Made by a program: the position numbers and the translations under genes | In this document: one piece after another, positions 13,814 to 21,644 of the stretch | Position numbering within the stretch: position 1 is the first letter of the stretch | Layout: every line of letters begins with the position of its first letter | Notes under the pieces: generated by a model | The model's database searches: none | What the model saw: the letters and a program-made list of their open reading frames with translations, nothing else | Told to the model about the DNA's origin: nothing | Assembly: GCA_038245795.1 (NCBI GenBank) | Contig: JBBRSC010000013.1 | Span: forward strand, 1 to 24,155 | DNA from: JBBRSC01 sp038245795 | GTDB taxonomy: Bacteria; Actinomycetota; Acidimicrobiia; Acidimicrobiales; Microtrichaceae | Direction of reading: 5' to 3' | DNA: 24,155 nucleotides

Positions 13814-15432
13814 CCTGGTATCTCGTCGAGCCACCACGTAACGAGCTGAGTAGCTGGTTGAGCCGTGAGTCCGTAGGCCGCGCACGACCGCTCTGCGAAC
13901 AGTGGCCAGTCGCCGAGTTCGAAGGCGGCCGTGGCCGCGACCCACTCGGCAGTGCCCGTTGGCAGCCTGACGGCCGCCAGATCGGTCGCCCGGAATCGGT
14001 AGGAGGTCCGACTCATGCCGGAGCCGGCGCAGCGATGGGCCAGCCACGCGGCAACCGGGGGCGCCGAGAGCGCCGCTGCAAGCGGCACGACCATCCCGAT
14101 GTCGGAAGGGGCGACTGCAATGACCGGCGTGGCGCCGAGATAGTCCCCCTCGGGGTCTGCCATGGCCTCGACCACGCGGGTCTGGGTCGCAACGAGGACC
14201 TTCGGTCGCGCCATGACCCCCAACCACGACCGGAGCGACGTCGATGCGAGTTTGACGGCGTCGAGATCCACCCACGGGGTCTGCCAGCGCGCCTTGGCGA
14301 AGCGCTGCGACACGTCTCCCCACGAGTGACCTCCGACGTTGATCGCGCCGCTCGTGATCAGTCGCGCCGATGGACCGGTGGGGCGCGTCTCCTCGATGTG
14401 GCCGACCAGCCCGTAGTACTGATCTCGAAATCCTGAAGTGACGGTTGCCACCTCCCCGACCGCCGGTCCCGACCCGATGAACACCCTCGGCACCCGATAG
14501 CTCGACGCCAGGCAGCTCGACCAGCTGTCGTCGAACTCGGTGGGTGCGGGGCAGGTCATCGTCGACCCGATATCGACGACGCCCGGATGCAGCGTGGTGG
14601 AGCTCACTGGAGTCGCGTGCCGACGTGTGGGCGGCCCACTGCGGCGCTTCGAGAGCAACGTGGCGCACACCGCCACCGACGCCCCGAACACGTCGCGACG
14701 ATCGACCCAGAGATCAGTCAACTCACAGTCCTGGAGGACCTGCTGACGAATCCGTCGAGCGTGGGCGGCGGCCAGCGTCGATCTCGGTTGAATCATCAGC
14801 ACGCTCCCGCCCGGAGCCACGCTGTCAACTGCCGCCAGAAGAAACAGCGCCGCGGTGTCGACGTATCCCTTGGCAGCGTCGCCGAAGCGCTCGTACGCAA
14901 CATTCCTGGACTCGGACGACCGCGCGGTGCTGGTGTGCAGCTGACTCTGAAACGGAGGGTTTCCAATCACGATGTCGACATTGGCGGCCAACTGCTCGAG
15001 CAGATCGAAGCCATCGCCCAAGGTGACGTTGGCATCGATCAGGGCAAGGATCGAACGGCGATCCAACGGGTGGCCGAAGCTGTGTCGAGCTGCGCGCTCG
15101 TCGAACCAGCACACCAGCGCCGCCCGTGCAGCGTGCACCGCCCCGACATCGACATCGGAGCCCCGGACACAGGCGATGGCCTCGTCGGGCGCCATGCCCC
15201 CATCTACGAGCGCATCGAGCGCCGTGATCAAGAAGACACCGGCGCCGCACGTCGGGTCCACAACCAGGGGTGGTCCGTGCCGAACCGCAGGGGCCCAACG
15301 GTTGAGCACCAGATTGGTGAGATCAACGGCGAGCTGGGGTGGGGTGAAGTGCGAACCCGATCGGCGAAGTTCCTCGCTGAGCGTCGCCTCGTAGCGGGCT
15401 CCCACCGCGTGCGCTTGTCCAGTCACCGTCAC
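13810..15432 (-). CDS. N6-adenine DNA methyltransferase, apparently solitary
   Basis: The product is 540 residues. Motif I is DPTCGAGVFL (59-68), which binds S-adenosylmethionine, and motif IV is NPPF (158-161), the catalytic loop of N6-adenine enzymes. A GSHFTPPQLA segment (26-35) matches the usual start of the catalytic domain. Residues about 320-540 are a second, probably target-recognition, region; GVMARPKVLVATQTRVVEA (near 405-423) and GSGMSRTSYRFRATDL (near 484-499) stand out there. This layout fits TaqI/Eco57I-type enzymes. No endonuclease domain is visible in the protein and no restriction gene is adjacent. The GTG start at 15432 is tentative; an in-frame GTG at 15426 is possible. It is divergent from the Nudix gene. 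Recognition site is not predictable. Confidence 0.85.
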   Translation of the reverse strand: MTVTGQAHAVGARYEATLSEELRRSGSHFTPPQLAVDLTNLVLNRWAPAVRHGPPLVVDPTCGAGVFLITALDALVDGGMAPDEAIACVRGSDVDVGAVHAARAALVCWFDERAARHSFGHPLDRRSILALIDANVTLGDGFDLLEQLAANVDIVIGNPPFQSQLHTSTARSSESRNVAYERFGDAAKGYVDTAALFLLAAVDSVAPGGSVLMIQPRSTLAAAHARRIRQQVLQDCELTDLWVDRRDVFGASVAVCATLLSKRRSGPPTRRHATPVSSTTLHPGVVDIGSTMTCPAPTEFDDSWSSCLASSYRVPRVFIGSGPAVGEVATVTSGFRDQYYGLVGHIEETRPTGPSARLITSGAINVGGHSWGDVSQRFAKARWQTPWVDLDAVKLASTSLRSWLGVMARPKVLVATQTRVVEAMADPEGDYLGATPVIAVAPSDIGMVVPLAAALSAPPVAAWLAHRCAGSGMSRTSYRFRATDLAAVRLPTGTAEWVAATAAFELGDWPLFAERSCAAYGLTAQPATQLVTWWLDEIPG

Positions 15433-15451
15433 AGTGTGGTGGATGCCGCCC

Positions 15452-15457
15452 TATTCT
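15452..15457 (+). promoter_or_regulatory. -10 box (TATTCT) for the Nudix gene
   Basis: TATTCT ends 6 nt before ATG 15464. Its position means that an upstream in-frame ATG at 15434 would precede the promoter, so the shorter start is preferred. Confidence 0.5.
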
Positions 15458-15463
15458 CTGGCC

Positions 15464-15997
15464 ATGCAGTGGCTGACACACGGCGAGCGCTCCGTCTACG
15501 ACAGCCCGTGGGTGAGCGTGTCGTTGGTCGACGTCGAGGTGCCTGGAGTCCGTCGCTACGAACACCATGTGATCCGTAGTTACGACGCAGCGGCGACGTT
15601 GGTGCACGACACCGAACGGGGAGTGTTGCTGGTGTGGCGGCATCGGTTCATCGCAGATCGATGGGGATGGGAGATTCCGGGCGGGATCATCGATGACGGC
15701 GAAACCCCGGCCGAGGCCGCAGCTCGGGAGTGCGGCGAGGAGTCCGGCTGGATCCCGAGCCTTGTGACCCATCTCGGCAGCTACCAGCCGATCGCGGGAT
15801 CATCGGGGCAGACCTTTCATATGTTCCTGGGCTCAGATCCGATAGCGATCGAGGGCTGGGACGGGTCTGACGAAACCGAACGAGTGGAATGGATGAGCGT
15901 CGACAGAATGCGCAGCGAGCTCCGCTCGGGAGGGTTCGTCGATGGCTTGTCAGTCACGACGTGCTCGTATGCGCTGGCATTCGGTCTTGTCGGATAA
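15464..15997 (+). CDS. Nudix hydrolase, ADP-ribose pyrophosphatase-like
   Basis: The product is 177 residues. The Nudix box, GIIDDGETPAEAAARECGEE followed by SGW (74-96), matches G-x5-E-x7-R-E-U-x-E-E-x-G-U completely. The N-terminal pattern (HGERSVYDSPWVSVSLVDVE) and R-x-E-H-H-V-I resemble ADP-ribose/ADP-sugar pyrophosphatases, which cleave nucleoside diphosphates linked to another group. The downstream GSYQPIAGSSGQTFHMFLG segment fits that subgroup. The ATG at 15464 is chosen because of the TATTCT box 6 nt before it. The gene is divergent from the methyltransferase and convergent with the helicase gene, which ends 27 bp away. The exact substrate is not predictable. Confidence 0.88.
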   Translation: MQWLTHGERSVYDSPWVSVSLVDVEVPGVRRYEHHVIRSYDAAATLVHDTERGVLLVWRHRFIADRWGWEIPGGIIDDGETPAEAAARECGEESGWIPSLVTHLGSYQPIAGSSGQTFHMFLGSDPIAIEGWDGSDETERVEWMSVDRMRSELRSGGFVDGLSVTTCSYALAFGLVG

Positions 15998-16023
15998 GCC
16001 GTCGATCGGCCAGCGCCAGAGGA

Positions 16024-17193
16024 TCAGGCAGCAGTGTCCGCAGTGGGGTCCCAGCCCGCGAGATCCTGTAGACGAGCGTCGTTCGAGAACATCTCGACGA
16101 TGGGCTGATCGAGGCCGATGCGCTTCATCAGCCGCTTTACCTCGAGCTCCTCGTTGAAGAGCACCAACGTCACCACCACGCCAGATTCGCCAGCACGCGC
16201 AGTGCGGCCGGACCGGTGCAGGTACGTCTTGTGATCGACGGGCGGGTCGTAGTGGATGACCACGTCGACATCGTCGATGTGAATACCGCGTGCCGCGACA
16301 TCGGTGGCGACCAGTGCCTGGAGCTTGCCGTCGGAAAACTGCGCCAGGGCCCGCTCGCGCAGGTTCTGGCGGAGATCACCATGAATCGGAGCGGCCCCAA
16401 CGCCCTCTTCTTCGAGCTTGCGAGCAAGGCGATCTGCGCCGTGTTTGGTGGCGCTGAACACGAGGACGCGGGAGTTCTCACGGATGATCCGGGCCACGAC
16501 CCGGACCTTGTCCATCTCGTGGACCGCCAGGAACCGGTGTTGCATCTGGTCGACGGTCACTGTGGGTGACTCGACCTCGTGACGGACCGGGTCGGTCTGA
16601 TAGCGCTGGATCAGCGCGTCAACGACCCCATCGAGTGTGGCCGAGAACAGCAGCGTCTGGTGGCTCCCCTCGACATTGCGGAGGATCCATTCGACCTGCG
16701 GGAGAAAGCCCATGTCGGCCATACGATCGGCTTCGTCGACGATCACGTGTTTGATGTCCGCAACAGACATTTCCTTGCGCTCGATCAGGTCGATGACCCG
16801 TCCGGGAGTGCACACGACCAAGTCGATGCCCTCCTCGAGCAGTTTGATCTGGCGTTCAATGGGATCCCCGCCGTAGATCGCTGCAACCGTCCGGTCGACC
16901 GCTCGGCCGAGTGGTTCGAGCTCGTCACGAACCTGGGTCGCCAACTCGCGGGTCGGGACCAAACAGATCGCTGTGGGACGCTTCGGCTTGGCCTTGGGCA
17001 CGAGCTGCAAGGTGGGAACACCGAATGCCAGCGTCTTACCGGAGCCGGTCTTCGCCTTCCCGCAGACATCTCGGCCGGCGAGCGCGTCAGCGATCGTCAA
17101 TCCCTGAATGGCGAATGGGGCTGTGATTCCTCGCTCGGCGAGCGCGCTGACCAGCGCAGCATCTACTCCGAGCGAACTGAACGAGGGGGTCAT
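16024..17193 (-). CDS. DEAD-box ATP-dependent RNA helicase
   Basis: The product is 389 residues, a minimal DEAD-box helicase. It has the Q-motif region near its N-terminus (ITAPFAIQG), motif I AKTGSGKT (47-54), PTRELA, TPGR, VDEADRM, SAT, then in the second RecA domain IHGDLRQ, ATDVAARGIHIDD and HRSGRTARAG. Such enzymes unwind short RNA duplexes in ribosome assembly, RNA decay or cold adaptation. The C-terminal tail after the core is short, so there is no extra RNA-binding domain. ATG 17193 is chosen; a TATCAT -10-like box (17222-17227) overlaps an upstream in-frame ATG at 17226, which makes that start unlikely. It is divergent from the PhyH gene. Assignment to RhlE versus DeaD cannot be made by eye. 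Confidence 0.92.
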   Translation of the reverse strand: MTPSFSSLGVDAALVSALAERGITAPFAIQGLTIADALAGRDVCGKAKTGSGKTLAFGVPTLQLVPKAKPKRPTAICLVPTRELATQVRDELEPLGRAVDRTVAAIYGGDPIERQIKLLEEGIDLVVCTPGRVIDLIERKEMSVADIKHVIVDEADRMADMGFLPQVEWILRNVEGSHQTLLFSATLDGVVDALIQRYQTDPVRHEVESPTVTVDQMQHRFLAVHEMDKVRVVARIIRENSRVLVFSATKHGADRLARKLEEEGVGAAPIHGDLRQNLRERALAQFSDGKLQALVATDVAARGIHIDDVDVVIHYDPPVDHKTYLHRSGRTARAGESGVVVTLVLFNEELEVKRLMKRIGLDQPIVEMFSNDARLQDLAGWDPTADTAA

Positions 17194-17283
17194 GTGATGT
17201 CCGCATGTTGTTTGAGTTCCACTCATGATACAGCGGACGACCCGCGGAAGCCGCTTTTCAACCTGAGGACGCGCTGGGGGGCG

Positions 17284-17289
17284 TACCAT
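17284..17289 (+). promoter_or_regulatory. -10 box (TACCAT) for the PhyH gene
   Basis: TACCAT ends 6 nt before ATG 17296, so the transcript is probably leaderless. The divergent helicase promoter lies about 60 bp to the left. Confidence 0.5.
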
Positions 17290-17295
17290 CGCCAA

Positions 17296-18081
17296 ATGTC
17301 AGATGAGGCAATGGCACGGGACGGCTACGTCATCGTGGAGGACGTCTTCGATCACGATCGAGCCGCGGCCCTGATGGCGGAACTCGACGAACTCGAGCAA
17401 CGACTGGACATCTCCCCAGCCGGGAACTCCTTTGAGGGCCGATCGACTTGGCGGATCTACAACCTGCTCGCGCACGGGCCGTTGTTCGAAGCGATTCCCA
17501 CGGACCCGATGATTCTGCCGAGGGTCGAATCGGTCCTCGACAGCGGATGTCTCGTCTCGTCGCTCTCGTCGATCGCGATCGGTGCAGGTGAGATCGCACA
17601 ACCGATACACGCCGACGATCAGCTCCTCCCCCTTCCCAAACCGCACATTGCGACCATCTGCAACACGATGTGGGCGATCACCGACTTCACCGAAGCCAAC
17701 GGTGCGACTCGGGTCATTCCCGGGAGCCATCTCTACGATCACGGCCCCGAGTACGGAACCCACTACGACTCGATCCCCGCCGAAATGCCCGCCGGCTCGG
17801 TGCTCATCTGGCATGGCAGCCTCTGGCACGGAGGCGGCGCCAACCGGACCACGCACCGCCGCTACGGGATTGCCATGAACTATTGCGCCGGATGGATCCG
17901 CCAGCAGGAGAATCAGCAGCTCGGCCTCGATCGCGAGCTCGTCGCTACCTTCGCACCACGATTGCAGCAGCTCGTGGGGTACGACGTCTACATGGGACTC
18001 ATCGGTCACATCGAACGTCGACGCCCGATCGACGGACTGACCGGATCCGAGGCACCCGTTCTGTGGGATCAGATGACGTGA
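17296..18081 (+). CDS. PhyH-family Fe(II)/2-oxoglutarate dioxygenase
   Basis: The product is 261 residues, typical of phytanoyl-CoA dioxygenase-like proteins. The metal site is visible: H105 and D107 in QPIHADDQ, and the distal H178 in WHGSLWHGGGANRT. Arg188 or Arg189 in HRRYGI is the likely 2-oxoglutarate ligand. The segment ATRVIPGSHLYDHG (137-150) is a family hallmark. Members hydroxylate lipids, secondary metabolites or small osmolytes, so the substrate is unknown. ATG 17296 is chosen because it lies 6 nt after TACCAT. A much longer frame reaching back to 16579 runs antisense through the helicase gene and is rejected. The serine hydrolase gene follows 7 nt downstream, which suggests a two-gene operon. 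Confidence 0.85.
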   Translation: MSDEAMARDGYVIVEDVFDHDRAAALMAELDELEQRLDISPAGNSFEGRSTWRIYNLLAHGPLFEAIPTDPMILPRVESVLDSGCLVSSLSSIAIGAGEIAQPIHADDQLLPLPKPHIATICNTMWAITDFTEANGATRVIPGSHLYDHGPEYGTHYDSIPAEMPAGSVLIWHGSLWHGGGANRTTHRRYGIAMNYCAGWIRQQENQQLGLDRELVATFAPRLQQLVGYDVYMGLIGHIERRRPIDGLTGSEAPVLWDQMT

Positions 18082-18088
18082 TCGAGTC

Positions 18089-18907
18089 GTGACGGACGCC
18101 GCCCCAGCAATTGAAGAGCTTCGGATTCTGTGGTCCCACAATGCGTCGATCGGTATCGTCCGCGGCGACGGGAGCTCCCAGATCTGGGGGGCGCCCTCGG
18201 CCCGACATCCCTTGGCCTCCGTCACCAAACCCTTCGTAGCGTTGGCAATGTGGGTGGCACTCGAGGAGCGCTCGCTGTCCCTCGATGCGCCAGTGGGTCC
18301 CCCGGGAGCGACGCTCCAGCATCTCCTGGCACACGGTTCGGGGTTGCCCTTCGAGGGCCTCGACCCCATTGCCGCACCAGGCACGAGGCGCATCTACTCG
18401 AACACGGGCTTTGAACAGGCTGGATCGGAACTCGAGCGCACAACGGCAATGACGTGGCAGGATTATGTGACCGAGGCGGTCTGCCAGCCGCTCGGCATGA
18501 GCGATACAACATTCGGCGCTTCCTGCGCCCGTGACGCATCGAGCTCGGCCCTCGATCTGATGCGGCTCGCGCGGGAATTTCTCCAGCCATCGCTCATCGG
18601 ACACGAAACCCATCGCTTCGTCACATCGAACCAGTTGGGCGAACTCGATGGCGTGGTGCCGGGCTTCGGACCACAGCGGCCCTGCCCCTGGGGTCTGGGC
18701 GTCGAACTCCGGGGGTCCAAGTCGCCGCACTGGACGGCTCCTGGTAACTCAGTCGGAACGTTCGGACACTTCGGCGCCAGCGGGTCGTTCATCTGGGTCG
18801 ATCCCCGATTGGAGATCGCCCTCGTTGGACTCGGCGACCGTCCGTTCGGCGATTGGGCTGTTGACCTCTGGCCCCGACTCGGGCAGGCCATCCTCGGCAC
18901 CTTCTGA
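18089..18907 (+). CDS. Beta-lactamase-fold serine hydrolase (class C-related)
   Basis: The product is 272 residues. It carries the three motifs of class C beta-lactamase and esterase-type proteins: SVTK (S44, K47), YSN (103-105) and HFG (227-229) in FGHFGASGS, which replaces KTG. No signal peptide is present, so it is probably a cytosolic esterase, amidase or peptidase rather than an antibiotic-resistance enzyme. The start is GTG 18089, 7 nt after the PhyH stop. Its last 52 codons, including the HFG motif, overlap the convergent lgt gene on the other strand. The length is shorter than most family members (about 350-400). Substrate is unknown. Confidence 0.8.
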   Translation: MTDAAPAIEELRILWSHNASIGIVRGDGSSQIWGAPSARHPLASVTKPFVALAMWVALEERSLSLDAPVGPPGATLQHLLAHGSGLPFEGLDPIAAPGTRRIYSNTGFEQAGSELERTTAMTWQDYVTEAVCQPLGMSDTTFGASCARDASSSALDLMRLAREFLQPSLIGHETHRFVTSNQLGELDGVVPGFGPQRPCPWGLGVELRGSKSPHWTAPGNSVGTFGHFGASGSFIWVDPRLEIALVGLGDRPFGDWAVDLWPRLGQAILGTF

Positions 18908-19777
18908 CGAGCCGCCGTACAGGAGGTGGGGGCCGCTGGCAGCGTAAGCTTCCCGTTCAGCGAGCTCCTCCTCGGTTGCTCGGAACCCTCCCCAGAAGAA
19001 CCAGATCAGCCCGAAGATCACCATGATGATCGAGAGCACGAAGTTCCAACGGACGGTGCCGATCCGTGCGGCAGGATCGATGCGGAGTTCCTCGACCCAC
19101 ATCCGGCCCAGGAAGTACATCGAAATGAAGGCCGGGAACAATTTGCCCTGCCGGAGCTTCAATCGGTTTCCCATCAGGATCAACAGCATCGCTCCCGTCA
19201 CGTTCCAGAGCCCTTCGTAGAGGAACGTCGGGTGGAAATACTTCGCTCCCTGATAGCGCTCAGGTAGTGCAGCGAGTTCGGATTCCTTCGTGATGTGGAG
19301 GCCCCACGGAAGGCTGGTCGGTCGCCCGAAAAGCTCCTGGTTGAACCAGTTGCCGAGCCGTCCGATCGCCTGAGCCACCGGGATGGCTGGTGCCGCAGCG
19401 TCCATGAGCCGGGTCGCACTGAACTTGCGTCGCCGGACGTACCAGATTCCAGCCGCGAAACCGAGGGCGATACCGCCGGGGATGCCGAGCCCACCCTTCC
19501 AGATCAGAAAGGCGTCTGGCCACCACCGACCGTCCGAATAGCGGACCGGCCAATCGGTGATGACGTGATAGATCCTGGCGCCGATCAGCCCGGCCGGAAC
19601 ACCGACGAGCGCAACGTCGCTGACGATCTCGGGATCGTCACCCATGGCGGCCAAGCGGCGGCGCGCGATCCACACGGCGACGAGCACACCGAGAGCGATC
19701 ATCATCCCGTAGTAACGGAGTGACAAGAACCCGAGAGTGAGCGTGTCGCTGGGCGGACTGGGAATCGAAGCAAGCAC
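18749..19777 (-). CDS. lgt: Prolipoprotein diacylglyceryl transferase
   Basis: The product is 342 residues. Lgt attaches a diacylglyceryl group to the lipobox cysteine of prolipoproteins in the inner membrane. The family signature GRLGNWFNQELFGRPT (139-154) is intact, with KGGLGIPGG (94-102) and EELRIDPA (229-236) matching other conserved parts. Several hydrophobic helices are visible, the last being FVLSIIMVIFGLIWFFWGGF (246-265). An acidic, Ser/Gly-rich tail follows, about 75 residues long. That tail overlaps the serine hydrolase gene by 159 bp on the opposite strand. The start is GTG 19777, 7 nt after a TAGGAT box. It is preceded on the same strand by a lipoprotein gene, a plausible substrate. 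Confidence 0.94.
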   Translation of the reverse strand: MLASIPSPPSDTLTLGFLSLRYYGMMIALGVLVAVWIARRRLAAMGDDPEIVSDVALVGVPAGLIGARIYHVITDWPVRYSDGRWWPDAFLIWKGGLGIPGGIALGFAAGIWYVRRRKFSATRLMDAAAPAIPVAQAIGRLGNWFNQELFGRPTSLPWGLHITKESELAALPERYQGAKYFHPTFLYEGLWNVTGAMLLILMGNRLKLRQGKLFPAFISMYFLGRMWVEELRIDPAARIGTVRWNFVLSIIMVIFGLIWFFWGGFRATEEELAEREAYAASGPHLLYGGSSEGAEDGLPESGPEVNSPIAERTVAESNEGDLQSGIDPDERPAGAEVSERSD

Positions 19778-19784
19778 GACCTCG

Positions 19785-19790
19785 ATCCTA
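19785..19790 (-). promoter_or_regulatory. -10 box (TAGGAT) for lgt
   Basis: TAGGAT on the minus strand ends 7 nt before GTG 19777. It lies in the 25-bp gap after the lipoprotein gene, so lgt may have its own leaderless transcript. Confidence 0.45.
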
Positions 19791-19802
19791 AGCGGCTCTG
19801 CG

Positions 19803-20528
19803 CTACCTCAGGGTGGTGGATGGTTGCAGCGGCGCGGGGATCGTCGTTGTTCCCTCCTCGAACTTGTCCTGCGGGAAGGGATCCTGCGGAATCACGGGAA
19901 TGAGGTCGCCGTCCTGGAGGCACTCGACCATGGCTCGGGTGATACCCGAGCCAACCCGATTGTCGTTGGCGAAGGGATCAACCTCGCTGCCGGTGAGGAG
20001 TCCGGACACCAATTCCCGGGTGAGACCGAGCCGCTCGATGGCGCTCGCAACGCAGGCCGACGCTTTCACATCAAGCTTCTGGTACGCCGCCAACAGCTCG
20101 AGAAGACCTTCCTGGAAGTCGATACACCCAACGAGGATATTGAGCACCGAGGCCTGTTCATCCGCAGCGTAGGGCAATTTCAGCTGACCGAGCTGCGGGT
20201 CGAAACCGAGCGCCAAAAGACGATCCACGCCGAGCCGTTCGACGACCTTCTCGCCGGCGCAACGAGCCTGATCCTTCGGCGCTGCCCACTCGTTGAGGTT
20301 CGATCCGACCGTCGCGAAACGGTCGGAAATCGATTCCACCAACCCCGCGGCATCTCGGGTGTAGATCTTCTGGGTCGTGGGCGTTGGATTGTCGACCTCG
20401 GACAGGTCCACGTCGCTCGTCGTACACGAGACAACCAGCGCTGACGTCACCAGCACCACGAGCGGCACGATGAATCGAGCGGTCACCCTGGACGTGAACG
20501 AACTCGTCGTCGTCCATCGCCGTGCCAC
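19803..20528 (-). CDS. Predicted lipoprotein of unknown function
   Basis: The product is 241 residues. An N-terminal segment with several Arg and Thr, then the hydrophobic FIVPLVVLVTSALVVSC, ends in a lipobox-like LVVSC with Cys35 as acylation site. The mature part starts TTSDVDLSEVDNPTPT, a short linker, and continues as a mostly helical domain with three further cysteines (RCAGEK, LVGCID, SACVAS), plus one near the end (MVECLQDG). The C-terminal 25 residues are Pro/Thr-rich. GTG 20528 is chosen because a TACGCT box lies 7 nt upstream; an alternative GTG at 20486 would give a shorter signal. It is adjacent to lgt, which would lipidate it. I recognise no domain. Confidence 0.75.
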   Translation of the reverse strand: MARRWTTTSSFTSRVTARFIVPLVVLVTSALVVSCTTSDVDLSEVDNPTPTTQKIYTRDAAGLVESISDRFATVGSNLNEWAAPKDQARCAGEKVVERLGVDRLLALGFDPQLGQLKLPYAADEQASVLNILVGCIDFQEGLLELLAAYQKLDVKASACVASAIERLGLTRELVSGLLTGSEVDPFANDNRVGSGITRAMVECLQDGDLIPVIPQDPFPQDKFEEGTTTIPAPLQPSTTLR

Positions 20529-20535
20529 GTCCCCC

Positions 20536-20541
20536 AGCGTA
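20536..20541 (-). promoter_or_regulatory. -10 box (TACGCT) for the lipoprotein gene
   Basis: TACGCT on the minus strand ends 7 nt before GTG 20528, which supports that start. The spacer is GGGGGAC, which could also act as a ribosome binding site but is very close to the start. Confidence 0.4.
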
Positions 20542-20664
20542 GAAGAGACGCACGCAGCTCCCGCATCGAGCGCTCGGCGAGACCGAGTACCCCTCACAGG
20601 ATCGGCAGTGCGACTGTTGCAGCGCGTCATCTCAATCCGCCGCTGTTCATGCCGATTGGGAGCC

Positions 20665-21621
20665 ATGCGCGTGCTCATCACCGGCGGTGCCGGATTCATC
20701 GGGTTCAACCTCTGCGAACGACTCTCTCGTGATCCTGGCGTTGAGGAAATCCGCGTGCTTGACGACGGAACCGGTGGCGACCCAGAGCGTCTTGTTGATC
20801 TACCCGTCGCCCTGATCAGTGGTTCGGTCTGCGATCCTGGAGGTGTCCGAGCAGCAGCCGACGGGGTGGACGCCATTGTCCACCTGGCGGCGCACCACGG
20901 TCACGGCGTGGGCCTCGGAGATCCGACCACCACCGTCAACGTCACCGTGAGCGGCATGCTCAACGTGCTCGAGGCAGCCCGTGCCGCGGGCGACGCCCAC
21001 GTAGTGATGGCTTCATCGGCCGCCGTGTACGGCGCGAACCCTGCACTTCCCTCGCACGAGGACCTCACACCGATTCCTCGTACGCCGTTCGCCGCCGCCA
21101 AGCTGGCGGCCGAAGCGCTGTGCGCGAGCTATCAGATGAGCTTCGGGGTCCCATCGCTGGTCCTGCGGCTCTTCGATGTCTACGGTCCTTACCAGCGAAC
21201 CGACGCTGGCGAAGGGGCCGTTGTTGCCTCGTTTGTGAACTCAGCGCTCGACGGTGAGCCGTTGCAGATTTTCGGCGATGGACGTCAGACCCGTGACTTC
21301 ATCGACGTTGACAGCGTGTGTCGGGTCATCTCATCATCGTTGGCCGATCGAGTGTCCCACCCACGGCCGATGAACATCGCCTCGGGACGTCGAACGAGCG
21401 TGCTCGAACTCGCGCAGATTGTCGCTGCCAAGGTCGGGGGTCCGATCTCGCTTCGGAACGAATCGCAGCGAAGCGGCGAGGACCGAAATCGATGCGCTGA
21501 CGTGTCCCGTATGCACGCACGATTCGCAACCCTTGTACCGACGCCCCTCGACGACGGAATCACCGAGATGGTGGCATGGGCACGGTCCGAACGGGGCTCA
21601 TCACTACTGTCCACCCGCTGA
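20665..21621 (+). CDS. NAD-dependent epimerase/dehydratase family protein with altered active site
   Basis: The product is 318 residues, an extended SDR of the UDP-glucose 4-epimerase type. The Rossmann motif GGAGFIG (7-13) and the HLAAHHG segment are present, as is the Ser motif MASSAAVYG. The catalytic YxxxK is replaced by FAAAK (Phe142, Lys146) in RTPFAAAKLAAEAL. The C-terminal substrate region contains LRLFDVYGPYQ and FGDGRQTRDFIDVDSV, as in sugar-nucleotide epimerases. The ATG start at 20665 is followed directly by the Rossmann fold. A frame extending to 20377 overlaps the divergent lipoprotein gene and is rejected. It is convergent with carD. A role in cell-surface sugar synthesis is the family norm, but the lost Tyr makes activity uncertain. 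Confidence 0.85.
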   Translation: MRVLITGGAGFIGFNLCERLSRDPGVEEIRVLDDGTGGDPERLVDLPVALISGSVCDPGGVRAAADGVDAIVHLAAHHGHGVGLGDPTTTVNVTVSGMLNVLEAARAAGDAHVVMASSAAVYGANPALPSHEDLTPIPRTPFAAAKLAAEALCASYQMSFGVPSLVLRLFDVYGPYQRTDAGEGAVVASFVNSALDGEPLQIFGDGRQTRDFIDVDSVCRVISSSLADRVSHPRPMNIASGRRTSVLELAQIVAAKVGGPISLRNESQRSGEDRNRCADVSRMHARFATLVPTPLDDGITEMVAWARSERGSSLLSTR

Positions 21622-21644
21622 CCCCGACGCGGCTCCGCGATCAG
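21618..21644. terminator. Possible bidirectional terminator hairpin between epimerase and carD
   Basis: CGCGG-CT-CCGCG (21628-21639) is a perfect short inverted repeat flanked by CTGA and TCAG, between two convergent stop codons. There is no U-tract on either strand, so it is only a candidate. Confidence 0.35.

Noticed and set aside
15998..16010. GCCG-TCGAT-CGGC inverted repeat between the Nudix and helicase genes
   Set aside because: The stem is only 4 bp with no U-tract; too weak to call a terminator.
16579..17295. N-terminal extension of the PhyH frame
   Set aside because: It runs antisense through the helicase gene. The PhyH fold begins at ATG 17296, right after a -10 box.
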